This document shows, one piece after another, positions 1 through 13,969 of a stretch of DNA of 64,000 nt. How positions within the stretch are numbered: the first letter of the stretch is position 1; the number at the start of each line of letters is the position of its first letter. The translations under genes were made by a program, and so were the position numbers. Origin of the DNA: Rachycentron canadum (lineage: Eukaryota > Chordata > Actinopteri > Carangiformes > Rachycentridae); contig CM076656.1 in assembly GCA_038496675.1 (NCBI GenBank), forward strand, positions 21,869,836-21,933,835, given 5' to 3'. The notes under the pieces are model-generated. The model ran no database searches, was not told the DNA's origin, and worked only from the letters and a program-made list of their open reading frames with translations.

Positions 1-959
1 TTAACCTGGATGTCAGATTAATCATAAGATCCACTTAGAGTAATAATGTCAACCTTAAATGGCTGCTCTAAACAGAGTACATGAAATTGTTTTACACTGA
101 AAATTCTTACTGTCATTCTGGCCTCTTTTTGCTTCTGTACCTTTTGAGGAGCATTTACACTATGTTTCTGGGGGAAGCTTGTGAGGAGCTACAGTATCAA
201 GGTAGCTATATAGCCATGGGTGTTTGATAAGAAAGACAGTGATTCAAAGATATCATAGAGGATCTGGAGGTTTTGGACACAGAGAGATATAGGGTGAATG
301 ACCTAGAATAGATTTCTGGGGCTGTTGAGACAGCCAGGTCCAAGAGATAATGTGAAGGTTGTCAACTGATGCTGACAGAATACATTTTTTTTTTTTTTTA
401 AATCGCTGTTGTATTTGGGTTGAAGCAGAGTAGAACTGTTTTACAACAAGTACAATTACAAGTAAAAGAAAATGCAAATAAGGAAAAGAGAATAGTCCAT
501 TCATAACTCTGATGTTGTATTTTAGTTTTGATTCTACAATTTTAAGTTTCAATACAGTTCATTCTCTTCAGAGCAAAAAGCAAAAACCATATGAGTGGCC
601 TATATACAGGTGAATCACATCAGTGCCCATAGAAAGTCACACAGAGCTAAGACCAGTCTCCAGCCTCTTGGTTGTAGGAACCTGCAAAAAATCTCTAAAA
701 TTCCTTAAAAACCTTTAATCAAAAACTCTAAAAGTTGGGATGTTTTGCACATTATGCATAAAATGTTGGTCTAAAACTCATTGGTCTTTTCAAACATAGG
801 CCATGTAAACACACAAAAACAGCCAAATTCAATATTTTTGTTTGGCCCACAACAGATGGACTATAATCTGGAATATCCCTGACTGATCACCCACCGATCC
901 CCACCTCAGTGGACAGTCATCTGTTTACGTCAAAAAACATCAACCAGACTAAAACGTAC

Positions 960-1092
960 CTTTTCATGACTGTAGTAACATCAAGCCTCTGATAAATTCA
1001 GGCCCTGTCCTGTAGGTCTGTCTCCTGCTGCTCTCTGCCTGGACATCTTCACCTTTCTCCTTCCAGGCTGAAGAAGTTCAAGGATTATTCCT
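960..1092 (-). other. Possible 5' exon of a neighbouring minus-strand gene
   Basis: The 133-nt segment has a good acceptor (tttactttcaattcag) and donor (AAAAG|GTACGT). It contains an ATG four codons or fewer from the donor (GTC ATG AAA AG) and a short upstream ORF of about 21 codons. It lies just inside the promoter-like region at 1200-1700. No protein family is recognisable, so this rests only on splice-site pattern and position. Confidence 0.25.
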
Positions 1093-1199
1093 CTGAATTG
1101 AAAGTAAACATATCAAATATGCAGTAGAGAGGGGAAAAACATCTAAAAAGCACTTCTATCAAAAATGTTTACCATTAACTTGACAATGACACAGTGTGG

Positions 1200-1700
1200 T
1201 GCAGAATCTTGTAATTTCCGGCCTCAGTGGCGGGACACAGGAAATAAAGTGTTACACTGCTAACAGCTAACAGCTAACAAACTAGCTAACTAAGTAGCTC
1301 CTCCGGTCACGTTCAACCTTCCTCTCTCTCTCTTTAACTCACTCTCTCGTCTCTACGTCCTGAACTATTCCTGAAGGGAGTTGCTCAACAATTAACAACG
1401 TTTTGTTTCAAATTTACGGCAACTTTTTTTTTTCCCCCACAGATGAGCAGTTAGCGTAATTTACTCTGCGCATGCGTACAACATCATAGAAGTCGAGTCA
1501 AATGCCGTTTCGGATCACCGGTCAAATAGCCAGTGCGCATGCGTAACGCCTCGAAAAAACGGTCAATCTCCTCTCCTTCTCTTTTGCTAATGTCCAGTCT
1601 TTGTCAAACGAACACGAAAATAGCAAACGATAGGTACAACGGCTGAAAGTAAAGCTAAGCTGTAATGTAAAATACAACGTTAAACTATCGACAGGCCATT
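1200..1700. promoter_or_regulatory. Promoter-like segment with paired NRF1-type sites
   Basis: Two copies of TGCGCATGCGTA lie at 1467-1478 and 1534-1545, 67 bases apart in the same orientation. Both are close to the NRF1 consensus (YGCGCATGCGCR). CpG is locally frequent (ACGTCC, CCGGTC, CGGATCACCGG) against a CpG-poor background. There is no TATA box at a fixed distance. This is typical of housekeeping or bidirectional vertebrate promoters; direction is not certain. Confidence 0.45.
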
Positions 1701-2201
1701 GGTGACAGAGTTAGATCTGAATATCAACACGAACACCAGCAAACCGGAAATGAAAACATTTAGCTTACTGCAGCACAACAATAAAAGCCCAGTTAAGAAA
1801 TAACAATGAAACGCTGGAGGGCCTTTATTTTGAAACGCTTACAGGAAGTGTTCAGTTTCTATTAATACCGAACATCAAGGTTAATGTAGTAATTTTAGAA
1901 TGGCAAATGGGAGTGGAAACAATGCTTTTACTTAAATACTACTACATCTAATTACACATATTAAACAAAGGGTGTTAGAAATAAAGATGTGCTTCAAACT
2001 TTAAATAGACTGGAGGTAAATAAAGGTTAAAGTAATGTGGATCCAAGACTTTTTTGGGCTGTGTGAGAGACAAAACTGAAAGACTTGCTTCTAACTTTCT
2101 CTATAAGTGATCATTTTACGAGTAAATATAGCACAGTCTTTGTCTTTAGTTTATGTGTTTGGTGATTACATTTGATTTCTCTAATTGGGATCATATATAT
2201 G

Positions 2202-2292
<91 letters not shown>

Positions 2293-5200
2293 CATTGGGC
2301 AGAACATTTTTCCAAAAGTCCCTTTTGTCTGAAGTAAATGTTCATCATACATTTACACAACATCACAGGACATTTATGAAAGTAAAACACAAGAAGACAT
2401 GCAAATGAAGAAGAGGTTACATGGCAAGTACACTGAAACACTGAATTAGGCCTGTAATGTGTAATTTTTCTATTAATCCGCTCAGCAGTTTAATATTTCT
2501 AGAAATGAGTAGTAGGAAGGCTCTGTCACCTGTTTGCACTGTTACAAGATTAATTTCCTAATCCCTGCTAATACTTTCACTTGCAAACATTTTAAGACAG
2601 ACAAGTGGCTAGCACACCACATGGCTGTTCTAATATTAATTGACTGCTGTCAACTTTTTCTAAATGATGTAATGGATTCTCCAGATTGACTCAGAGCAGA
2701 CTCATGAAATTAAGCATGGAGTATGTGACCCCAATTAGTCGCTATCGACATTACTTCGAGTGCTGCAATCCCGTGAGGCGGATTTAAAACGATCATTGTC
2801 AGTCTGTATGAGACATCAAAGAACTTTGAGAATGACACTGTCCCAGTCCGTCAACTTTATCTTGAGAGATTTGGCTTACTTGTCAGAAAAAGTCATTTTT
2901 GTATGCAGGGGAATGTGGTGTTACTATATAAGGATAAGTCAGCAGTTTTTTTCCCCACTGGGTTGTGGCTTAATAACACTGAGTTGCTGCGGAGGGTGTT
3001 GATTAGATGTAAAGGTGAAAATCTAAGATGCTGGAAAAACTTACAAACCAATATATATTCATGAGGTTAATTACAGGATGTGCTAAAATGATACCTTTTC
3101 ATTATCGTGCTCATTGTCAAATAGCAACTAGTACTGAAAGGTGTCAGATTACAAATCAGTGCCAATTATATAGATATTATGAGTCACTGCTTTTTCATAG
3201 GTTGGCAGGTTTTGATGTGTGTACAGTAAATAGTTCTGAGAAGTGTTTTTTTTTTTTGTTGTTGTTTCTGTTTTTCTGCTTGCTACCTTCACTGGGAATC
3301 AACTTACATTGGGCGTTAAAAGATAAAATGAGTTGCAATGACAGCTGCTTGCTGCTTGGTAAAGGTGGAGTACTACAGAGTGTCAACTGTTGAGCATATT
3401 TGAAAAAATAATAATAAAAGTAGAAAGAGCCTCCTTTGATTAATAATGTCAGGCATGAAATGAAATCATTGAAACAAAAACTACTCAGTAAATAGCATAT
3501 TTCACAAATGCAGGGCACGGTGATACAGCTAAAATATTTATTTCCAAAGAAAATATATTATAAATATGATTTGGATTTTTAAATATCATTGATATCTAAT
3601 TTAGAGAAAGATGTATTTGTAAAAAATCTAAGTTATTGGCACAGCAATTTGGACATATTTGTTGATTAAGTTAGAATTAAGTAGACAGTGAATTAAATAC
3701 TAACAGGTTGGGGTTTTTTTGTTTTGTTTTGTTTTCTTTCTTTTAGCAGTCTGATTTCTTGCAGATGCTAAATTAAGCCATTAATCAAATCATGTTTTCA
3801 TGGAAGGTGCAACATTTAAAGTAAATAAAACACACTGATTACTCACTGATTTACTATTGTGTTTCACAATTGATGTTGTTGTATCACTTTCAACCAACAA
3901 GTGGCTTGTAAACCAGCTCATGCCCAGAATCAGGAACAAGAGCAGCGTTTCCATGCTGTATAATCAGCATGCTTATTATTCAGAGTAGTCTATCCACTGT
4001 TGATTAATGCCTCTGAGCAAATATGTACAGAGGGTCTGGTTAATCTGCAATGCTGCTTCAATCAAGTGGACCTTTGTTTTGTCCAACCACCTAGCCTGTT
4101 CACCAGCCTTGCACTTTCACATGGTCATTATGTCCTGATCACAGCACAGGGAGAAATTCTGCAGAGCAGAAATTCTGTTAAACTTGACTGTTTCTCCCTC
4201 CACCCACTCTCCTCTGCAACATCACCTTTTACCTCCTCTCTCACTCATCTGCCTCTGCATCCTTTCTTCCTCCAGGAGAATTCAGAATCTGGCTGTAAGT
4301 CCTCTGAGCATTTTATCATGCAGCGGCAACAGTGGGCACCCCTGTCAGCTGCCCTGACCCCAGCGGACCTCTGCCACTATCGACCAAGTGACCCAGTGTA
4401 CTGTTAAGGAGAAACAACATTTCCAGCATCCACGGCGAGGTCCCTGAGCACTGAGAGAGAAACCAGCAATGTGACTGACACTGGGTGACAAACACTTTGA
4501 ACTCAGACAACAGGAAATTAATGCAGGGAGCTCTCCTCAAGGCAGAACACATTGCATGTGGCACACTTAAATTGACACGTCTATTCAGATGACACATGTT
4601 GATACCTTGGCTGTAGCCTCGCTTCCACTTATTATTCTCTGCATCTGGTTGTCTTCCAATGCTACTGGCACACTGGCCACATAAAGACAGACCCTGCAGA
4701 TACAGGAGCTGCCACCTGAATACAAATGAAAGTGGCTTACTGTGTCCATCCCTGAACAAATCTCAAGATGGCATCAGCAACTCCAGCAAACTTAATGCAC
4801 AAGTATGATCTGTAGTTGTTCTGTGAAATGAACATGTTTAAAGTACAATTTGCTCTCTCATACAAAGCCAGTGTTCAGTGAGGGCAGTGATGGCACCTGG
4901 ATTTTGGCCTCGGCTGTCTCATGAATTAAGGCGCATAACCTTGCGTGGCCACCCAATAAGGCCACCCTATGATCCTTCCAAATATCCACAGATGATCTCA
5001 TTTCACTGATCTGCCAGCCGCAGCTGTAAGCTATAACATCAAAGTGAGTTGTAATGTGGTTCCTACTTGATATCACCTTCAAGCTGAAAAGTCCCCAATG
5101 TACTGAAGACAATAACAACCATTCAACATCTGTTGAGATCCCCCTGGCCCTGCTTTAATGCATTTGAGCATTTCATGTATGGGGAGGAAATATTGTAGGT

Positions 5201-7349
5201 CCACACAAGACAGACAGCGTGATGAGCATTTACCATAATGAATGCACTGCACTGTAGGCTTATGTATTGAATTGTGAAGTCGAGCCACAGTCATTAAAAT
5301 GCTATCCCAGTTAGGACATCCGCAGTGGCGGCCAGACATGTGCTGTACATAAAGGGTGAAACTAATCAATCAGGCGGCAGTGCGGCTGTAATCCATTAAA
5401 CTCAATGTTATTGAAATACATTCAAATTAAAAGTCTATTTCCAGGGCTTCTGCTAGAACATATAATAGGCACCATTCATTGCTCTGAGTGTCAATACTAC
5501 GATTATCACAAATAAGCTCAGAGCAATTTACCCTTCTGTATTAACAGAGAAAAAGCTCGCAAAGGCAGAAGCATGCCTGACATTAAACTACCTGATCATT
5601 TAAATCTATTTTGATTGTTGGAGATATGAAACCCCAGCTCAGATATCATTAATTGCACGTCCTTCCTTTTTCAGTCAACATAATGCTTCTCTCTTTTCCC
5701 ATCTGCAATGTGATCCATTCAATTTGAGATGTAATTTACATGATTGGCAAGGCATCTTATTGTCATTTGGAAGACATCAGACATAAAAAGTTTAAAGAGG
5801 AAGCTTTAAAGGTCACGCCAGTAATTTCATCAGCTGAGAAATTTGCTGTGGGTAGATACCAGGGCTAGGAATGAAACAATGGGGTCGTGCTTGTCAAACT
5901 CTTCTGCAGCACCATCCTACCGCCTCCAAAACACTCTGTTGAATTCATATTTTCATGCGGTTTTAGCATATGAGACAGAAACTATGCTGAAAGAATCTAC
6001 TTGGAAATACATTTTATTTACCATTTTACATGCTTTACAGCCAGACCTTATATGAAGCTGTGTTTTTGTGTTTACAGCTTAGTTACCTTCAATCTAATGT
6101 GTATTTACAGATACAGTAGTCAGCCAACAAAGCAGTGATGCGTGCTGGTGCTGCTGGTGGGTGAAATAAACTGTTGCTATGAATCAGGAAAGTGCAATTG
6201 ATTCCTTGAAATGCATTCTCATTTTAATAAAATGAAATCAGATTAGATCTCACAACACTTCACTCAGGCTATATTGAAACTGACCTGCCGGTTCAGTAGA
6301 CATTAAATTATACAGCATATTGTATATTCTTCTGTCTTTTGCTCTTTCTCAGATGGGTTTATGTTTCATTGCTGTGGGTCTGGACTAGATGACTATTCAT
6401 TAATAAAACGAGTGACCTGAACTCAAATCATTTCATACAACAAGAGGGGGTGTTTGTAATTTTTGACACTTGCAGACTCAGTAGTAAAAACATGTGGCTG
6501 CCTTTTAAATGAGACGTGGAGCAAGCTGTGCATTTTTGTGTCTTAAGCAGCCATTTGACTAAGACAAACTGCTATACAAATAGGACAATGACAACACAAA
6601 GGCAATAGAAGTAATATGACAAAGATCACACATAAGAAATGTTCTTCAAGATGTATGCTAGCTCACAGTTGCTGGGACCCAGTGGGACCACTTGGCCAGG
6701 ATTAGCATGACAAGGTTCCTCTGCAATAGCCCCTCTGAATCTTAATGAGACACTACAGTCCAACTGAGGTATTTATAATATATTTTATATCTTGGTTTCA
6801 TAGTCTCCTTGCACCTTTGCCACCAGCAAGGAAACTCATAGTCAATATTCAGTTGCAATGCACACCTATACTCAAGGTTACAACTGTTTTCCCTCAACTT
6901 ATCAATTATAAACACAGGACTGGGGCTGCTTTATGGATCCCGTTTATTTCCCACTGAGAGGGACTGCGGTTCCCAGGCAAGGTGTTTTGATGAGATGTGG
7001 CCAAAATACAATCAATAGGTATTGATGCCTTAATCATTGAAATAGAAAAATGTTAGGCATATTTCTACATATCGATTTCACGAATCCACCACAATTTACA
7101 AACTGACACATTCAAATCAAAAGTTTTAATCACTCTTACATGATGCAGTTACTTGTATGTTCTTCCTGGCAGTAAAAATCTAGTAGTTTATCATTTTCTC
7201 CTGAAGCACGTGATCATGTTTACATAATTACATAAATTATCTTTTACATGGCAAAATTATAGGTAATATGTAGTGTAGAGATCAGGGGGAAAGCTGATGT
7301 GATTTCTTGATGCTTTAAACTCAGAAGGTGACCTTCAAATTGAGCCTTT
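1701..7349. other. Intergenic sequence
   Basis: AT-rich, with a GT microsatellite at 2201-2291. Open frames here (for example 4000-4407 plus, 4316-4759 minus) show no recognisable domain, splice pattern or codon bias. No gene is supported. Confidence 0.55.
2201..2291 (+). repeat. GT dinucleotide microsatellite
   Basis: About 45 GT units with one TT interruption. Overlapping open frames of Cys/Val or His/Thr are repeat artefacts. Confidence 0.97.
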
Positions 7350-7950
7350 TTCTTCCATTTCTAAGAACAAATTGAAGCTGGTTTTGAGGTTAGTACAATT
7401 GACTGTTTGTAAAAGTGGACATTGGTTCTGGGGCTGTAAAGTGAAACCAATACTGAGGTGCCTTAAAAATGCATTCTATCTAATGACCATCAGGGGCGAC
7501 GCTGCTGGTTGCAAATTGAAGTCAGATTGTATTGAAGTCTATGTGAAAATGTCCCCACTTCTCCCTTGATTTATTAGCTCAGTAAAGATTTTACTAATGA
7601 GTTTCTGATCTCAGTCTCTAATTTCAAATCTTCAGTACAACGTGATGTTCATTTTTTAAAATATGGTCCCATAATTGATCATAAAGCAGGGCATGCATTA
7701 GGGCGTGGCTTCCCAGTGATTGACAGACTGGACCAGAAACAGCGACCTGTCGGAGAAAGCACAGAGCAGGTCAGCTCCACCCCTCACTCCTCCTCAGCTC
7801 CACCTTCTCCTCCAAATATGGTTTCTACTGGTTTTAAAAAAAAAAAAAAAACAAGATGGCGACAGACAAATTACAAGCTTGAGGCTTCAAAACAGCAGCT
7901 CACAAACCAACGGGTGACGTCATGATGTGTTTCCACCTGGTCAGTACCTG
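7350..7950 (+). mobile_element. Diverged teleost non-autonomous interspersed repeat
   Basis: The segment has, in order, stretches I know from a very common ray-finned fish repeat: the CTGTAAAGTGAAACCAAT region, GGGGCGACGCTGCTGGTTGCAA, GAAGTCTATGTGAAAATG, GCATTAGGGCGTGGC, GTGATTGACAG, AAGATGGCGACAGAC, and GGCTTCAAAACAGCAGCTCA followed by AACCAACGGGTGACGTCA. No transposase frame is present. An A-run of about 16 interrupts it near 7837-7852. Recognition is from memory of the repeat, so ends are approximate. Confidence 0.6.
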
Positions 7951-10900
7951 CTCTTCTGAAGGCTTGTCATGCTCTGAGAGAATGAGCACGTTTAGCATTT
8001 TAGTCAGTTTGTCTAATACGAAAATTGACTGACGAGGGATACACACTGATTATCAAGTCTATGTTGCAGGACGGTCTGTCTTACATCTCACTGCTCCAAC
8101 AGCTGGAGCAGTAACATGAGGTAAGATAAAAAAGTTGTGCAAAAAGATCCTGGTTGTGTTGTGACAGATTTTGTTCAGATGTAGATATTTGCTGGCCCAC
8201 TTCAATCTGTTTTTTTTCTTAGATCTGTGATCCTGGTTATTATAATAACAACAGCTCTGCATGTACAAATAGAAGCAGTTACCCATAAAAAGCAAAGTAG
8301 TAGGTGAGCGACCATTAAGTTGTTTCATGTTCCTCTTCTTCTCACTGAATGATAAATATAGATGTAGATGCGACCTGAGTACAGCCGTATAATGGATTAT
8401 CTTGCATCTTGAGTCACGGCATACAGTAGGTGAAGTGTGAGTGGGAGTTATCTATATTGGTCTGCAGAAGCTTGTGCACGGCAGGAGATCCCGTAGTTAT
8501 TGCTCGAGGCTTCCCTCCGGCGAGTGCCAATGAGTTTATCAGAGGAATGTTAGATTTACTGATGAGATGGAGTCGCTCACCGGCGAAGGAACTGAACACA
8601 AGAAGAAAAGAAAGCAGTGCCCCTGTTTACTGAGAGACAATGTGCAACTCACACCTTCAGAAGACTGTGTTATACTTTCTATGAAACACTATTACAATGG
8701 CCATTTCCAATGTGGGTCAGGGAATAATATTAGACAGAAGAAGTTCTACTACTAATGATTTGATTAATGATTTGTGCAGCTCTCTGAATAATCTGAATAC
8801 GTTCATTCCTGTTGTACAGAACAGTCACTTGCATCATTGTGTTGCTCAACTGTCCATCTTACAGGAGGATTTAAATGGTTTATTTTCGTATTCGGAGGAA
8901 ACCAACCCCTAAATTAATGTGAAAGAAATCAATGACTTTTGTTTTACATGCAACAGTAGCTCAGGGTTTTAATGTTTATAAAGCCTACGGCTCAAATCTC
9001 ATTGAGTATTGAGATGAAAGGGCCTGAACTGAGGGCAAGACACAGTGGCTCTTTGAAAAATATAAAAGTCTGGGTATGAATGGATGACATCCCCATGTGA
9101 TGTGTGGGGTTTTACAGAGGACAGGAAGTTTATTTTTCTCAGTCATAAAACCCAAAGGAAGGAACAACGTTTGTAATTACTTTTAAATGTATGAACAAAT
9201 CTTTTTTTTTTTTTTTTTTTCAATGCAGTAAAGAAACTACATGCAATACATTTCTGAACCGTGACTCTATGCTGCTAAATGTCTGGCTGCAAGTCTTGTT
9301 TCAACACCTAGAAGAGTTTGGAAAGGAACTTAACCATGTCAATGTTTTTCTTTTTAAATTTCATCTTGACCTCTCCAATAAAAGGTTTAACTCGCCCATT
9401 GAAAATCCTCCAGAGGTAGAAAACCAGCAGTGATTAGGTCAGACTTATTTTCTGTATTTATTCTGTCACTTCAAAAGTCTAAACACATAACATGTAAGCG
9501 TCTATTCATTTATCTCAATAGCTATTTCAAGATCCAACCATCCTCATATTTGTGTTAGGATATTTCTTATTCTGATTAAAAGGCCTATTGCAGGTCTCAC
9601 CTTCAAACCCAGTCATAAGAATTAGCTGTTCCCCCTTGAGGTAAATTGGGACTCTGTATACTGGCTGGGAATAGTTTATTTCATCTTTTTTCAGAGCCAG
9701 TCGCTCTCATCCTTTTTTCATTTGAAATCCTGCATCTGGTAATTTCATAATTATGGGAGGGGATTATAACGAAGGCAGCTGGAGCTGCAGGTTAATTGGA
9801 TTTTTCACCTCGACGGGACCGGATCTAAGTCGCCCATGGGCCACAAATCTGCATATTTGAAGTTGGGGACAGGACAAAAGAGGCTGGGGGAAGAAAAGAG
9901 TGAGCATTTAAAGGGTCCCCTTTGACTTCAAGAGTTTGGGAAGTTACTTTTGCACTGCCAGTTACTGTTTGTGGATTGAGAGGTTTTCCTTTGCTTGTAC
10001 ACAAACACTTTCATCCACGTTGATGGCATCTATAATTGGCACTGTGTTTTCCGTTCACAGGACTTACTGCCGCAGAAGCTACTGCAGCCGCTATTGATAA
10101 CCCCAGAGAAATCCCCAAGGGTTTGAAATGGAACTTCTTGAACTTAACTTTCAAACACATGAATGTAGACTTGTAAGAACTCATACACACATTTTCTTTC
10201 CCAAACTACTGAATGGTTTGGGTTAGAGGCTCACAAAATATATAACACTCATTTTTTATATTTGTGTATAAATGTGGGGATGATGAATTAAAAAGTTGCA
10301 GACATGATGATGATCTTTAATTAAAAGAAGCGTGTAATTATTATTTAATTTAAGCCGATGATGCTCCTCACAGTTGAGCTTAAACAGATGATTAGTTAAT
10401 TCGACATTTATCCAATCTCTGTGGGACCAAAATACCAAAAGCTTTCAAGAAAGGCCATATTGTTTTCTTTCTCCCAGAGAGGACACGGAAACAATTGGGA
10501 GACATTTAGTGAATTTGGGGATTTGAAGTAAAAAACACACCAGTAAAATATTTCATCAACATGAAAATCTGTTTCATGCCATTGCATCATATCCTACAGA
10601 AATTCTTTGGACCCTGAAACTTACTTCTCAAATTGACAATCACAAATATCCATGTTTGGTCACACATTAGTCTCACGCCTCCGTTTCGTCACTAACACAT
10701 CTGTCTTTAGCGGTTTCACCTCGATTCTGCTGACAATATTCTCTACTTCTGTTTCCAGGGACCGACTTGCTCCACTGTGGGAGCGTCCGAGCTCTCAGCC
10801 CCTCGGCTCCTGGCCTACTTCTGAATCAGTGTTTGACAAAGGGCGAGTCTCTCCCTGAGCAAAAAGATGGGGAATTAGAGAGACTCTCGCACGGAGAGGA

Positions 10901-12484
10901 GGCCACACGCAAAGCTAGAGGCTGCCGAGTCCACATTCCCTGTCACAGACAAACAGCCAATCCAAGATCATATTTCCCTGCCCTTAATAACGAAAATAAA
11001 CCTGCTTACCTGCCAGGTTTATCCGTGTCTAAGGTCACTGTGTCGGGATAAACAAACAGCAGTTAGAGAGAGAGGGGTGAGGAAAGGGTTGGCAATTATT
11101 TGTTAGTCTGCTGAGGAGAGCGACTACTGACTCTGTGAGAAATGTGAGAAATGCAGTCAAGAATCATGGATTGAGCAGATGTATTTTCCATTTCAGATAA
11201 ACAGAAAAAGAGTGATTTCAATGTTTCCAGCAGTGAAAAGGTTCACGTTTAACAGCGACAAAGGTTTGTGTTTCTCCTGTGAGTGGGATGAGCCTTGTCG
11301 GGTCATTTGTTAACATGGATTGGCTATTGTTACGGTTTACATCCTGGTTTGTTACTGTTTAACAGAATATTTCTAATGTATAAGATGGATATATATATAT
11401 ATATATTTTTGTAAATCTTTGCACTTTGTTTACTCAAACTTTTTGGACTGTCAGATGAAACACTGCTGCATGTTTTACACTCCAACGTCAATACCACCCC
11501 CACCCCCCCCCACCCCCAATTTCAATTGTTAACAATCACCTGAACACTTGATTCCTAACTGACATTCAAGGGGTCCGAACAGGAGATCACACAAAAAAAA
11601 ACGGAAATGTAATTCTTCTATGACGATTTGCAGCCTCAGATAATTGCACAAAATGTCACATAATTGTTGAAAGTCAAAACAACAGGCAGCCCACACAGCA
11701 TTATGTGTACCGGCTCTGACATAAAGTGCATTTTTGCACTGAGTCATTTCCTTCAATGCCAAATGGTAAACAGTGCAATTTCCAGCCTCCCTGCTGAGAG
11801 CTGTCACTCTGCCTCGACTGGATTTTAGATTAAAAAGCTTCATAAATTAGCGTTACCTGAGGCATAAACCGCCCAGGAACTGACTGTGGGCTTCAGCGGC
11901 AGCAGACATTAATTAGAGCAAATATGTGTCATACTCGGACATATTACGTGTAATATATTTCTACAACCGCAACCAAGTGTAACATTGACCCCTCGTTAGG
12001 CCCACGGACACGTTTCCACTCCCACACAGCATTAAAGCCAACATCTTACAGGATTTCTACCGTGCCAGTTTTCTTAATGGTGCCAGGACTAGTGCTCATT
12101 CAATAATATACTAAGTGGACAATGCTGTGAACCAGTGTCATTTTGAACCTTTATTAGTGTTACAACCACACAGAGGAACATTTACAATGCAGTTTTCCTA
12201 CCTGAGTTTCTCATCTTTGAATCACATGGAAAGATTTGGCTTCTCTAACACATATGGTGAAATGAGCTCTCTCTACTCTGCAGCGACTGAAGAAAAGCAG
12301 AACAAAAAGCAAACAAATCCCCTAGAAAACAAATCCACCAATTTACCTTTCAAGGTGCTCGGGACTTTCTTATAACCTGAGTCAAAAGTGTATTTTTGTC
12401 AATAGCAAAATAATTAAACCTGTTTTCTCAAATAGTACCAAAAACAGAAAACATTAAAAAGCAACTGGCATTTGACAAAAAATC
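7951..12484. other. Intergenic sequence
   Basis: No gene supported. It contains a T-run at about 9200-9220 and a C-rich tract at 11493-11518. Open frames at 8697-8912 and 10767-11051 have no recognisable similarity. Confidence 0.5.
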
Positions 12485-13969
12485 TCACATTTATTTTATT
12501 TGATAAACAAGTGTTGAACTTTACATCAGTCTTAAGTGATGAGCCCCTTGGTAACATGTTTACATAAAAAACATGAGCTACAGTACAGCATGTATACCAG
12601 TGCTGGAAAATATTCACACATTTCCCACCTATCTTTTGGAAAGATTTTAATAAATAAAATGTCCAAACCCACGCGGAAGAACTACATTTATGATAGAAAC
12701 TTTATTGTCAAAAGTTGGTTTTCGATTCAGTTGCGCTTGTCCCATCACTTAAAAAGATCTATTTCATTCAGAGTTACACAAAAAAACTGTGCAATGCATA
12801 CATCACTTTAACTGGGCTTTTGCCTTCCCTTTCTACTAAAGTAATGACGAGATTGCGACGGGCGCCATCGATGGAACTCATTAAGCAAAAAACACTGTTC
12901 ACAAGTGGAAAAAGTGATAATGCGTCTTTGTAATTTGTTCGTTCCTCCTTTCTTTTCTTAAGCTGTTACGTTCAAACATACTACCATGGATGAAGTGTTG
13001 GAACCATAAACACACTGTATAACATATGTGCAACTTCTACACAATAGTCTCTCAAACATAAAATTTTGCAATTAAAAGGTTTCTTCATATTTACGATTTC
13101 CCATGAATTTTTATTTTACACTAGCAATACAACAAAATATATATTTTAGCCATTTTTCTTGACAACAGTTCAATGTACAGTTGAGAAAATATAAGGCCAG
13201 GGGCTTGATTGCTAGTGGTTATACAATCCAAACTTCATGGTGATGGAGAACGACTCTGGGCGACCAGAACCTCATATTCCTTCTCTGTCAGTCTGATCAG
13301 GAACATTTTACAAACAATGTCCACGTCCTGGTCCAGGGCTGTTGTTTTGTTTACAATAACAGGAAAAAAAAAAAACAAAAAACTAACAAACAAACCAAAA
13401 AAACAAAACAAACGAAAACAAACCAAAAAAAAAAAAAAAAAAAAAAACAGGCTTCAACGAGGATGTTTGGGAGTGTATGTACAACCTTTTCAACCGGGAA
13501 ATTGCTGATCTGATGTAGCCGGTAATTATTCTTTCTTTTATTTATTTATTTTTTTGTCTTTTTTTTTTTATTTTTATTTTTTTTTATTTTTATACCTTAA
13601 ATTTTTCTCAATTATCCAACAGCAGCAGCACATTTAAATACATAGTTGGCTTGTCTCTTAAAATTGAAATTTGACTCTGCATTTTATGTACAGTCTCATT
13701 AAAACTTTGCACTGCCATCACTGTGCACCGAGTCTGTTGGTCTGCAGGGAGGACAGGAAGAGTGGCATGTCCGGGAGGGAGGGGGCGGGTAGAGGAGATG
13801 GCAATGCAGATGGGGGAGGGGGAGTTTGCAAATGGCTAGTGTGTATGACGGGGCTTCCAGGCTTGCTTCGAACATAAAATGTACTTTTCATTCCCCTTCC
13901 CTCGTGTGTCCTCCAAGAGGTAAGGGCCTCAAAAGGGCAGGAGGCGGTTTGGGGACGGTTTAAATACAT
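12485..13969 (-). other. adgrl2: Probable 3' UTR of adgrl2
   Basis: This AT-rich sequence follows the stop codon. On the minus strand, AATAAA-type poly(A) signals occur at 13537-13550 (overlapping copies), within 13567-13592 and around 12490-12500, so more than one end is possible. It holds long A and T homopolymers (13361-13447, 13551-13592). The true 3' end cannot be fixed without transcript data; the left limit given is a guess. Confidence 0.4.

Noticed and set aside
8430..8912. Overlapping open frames as a small gene
   Set aside because: No recognisable domain, no splice logic, and length expected by chance.
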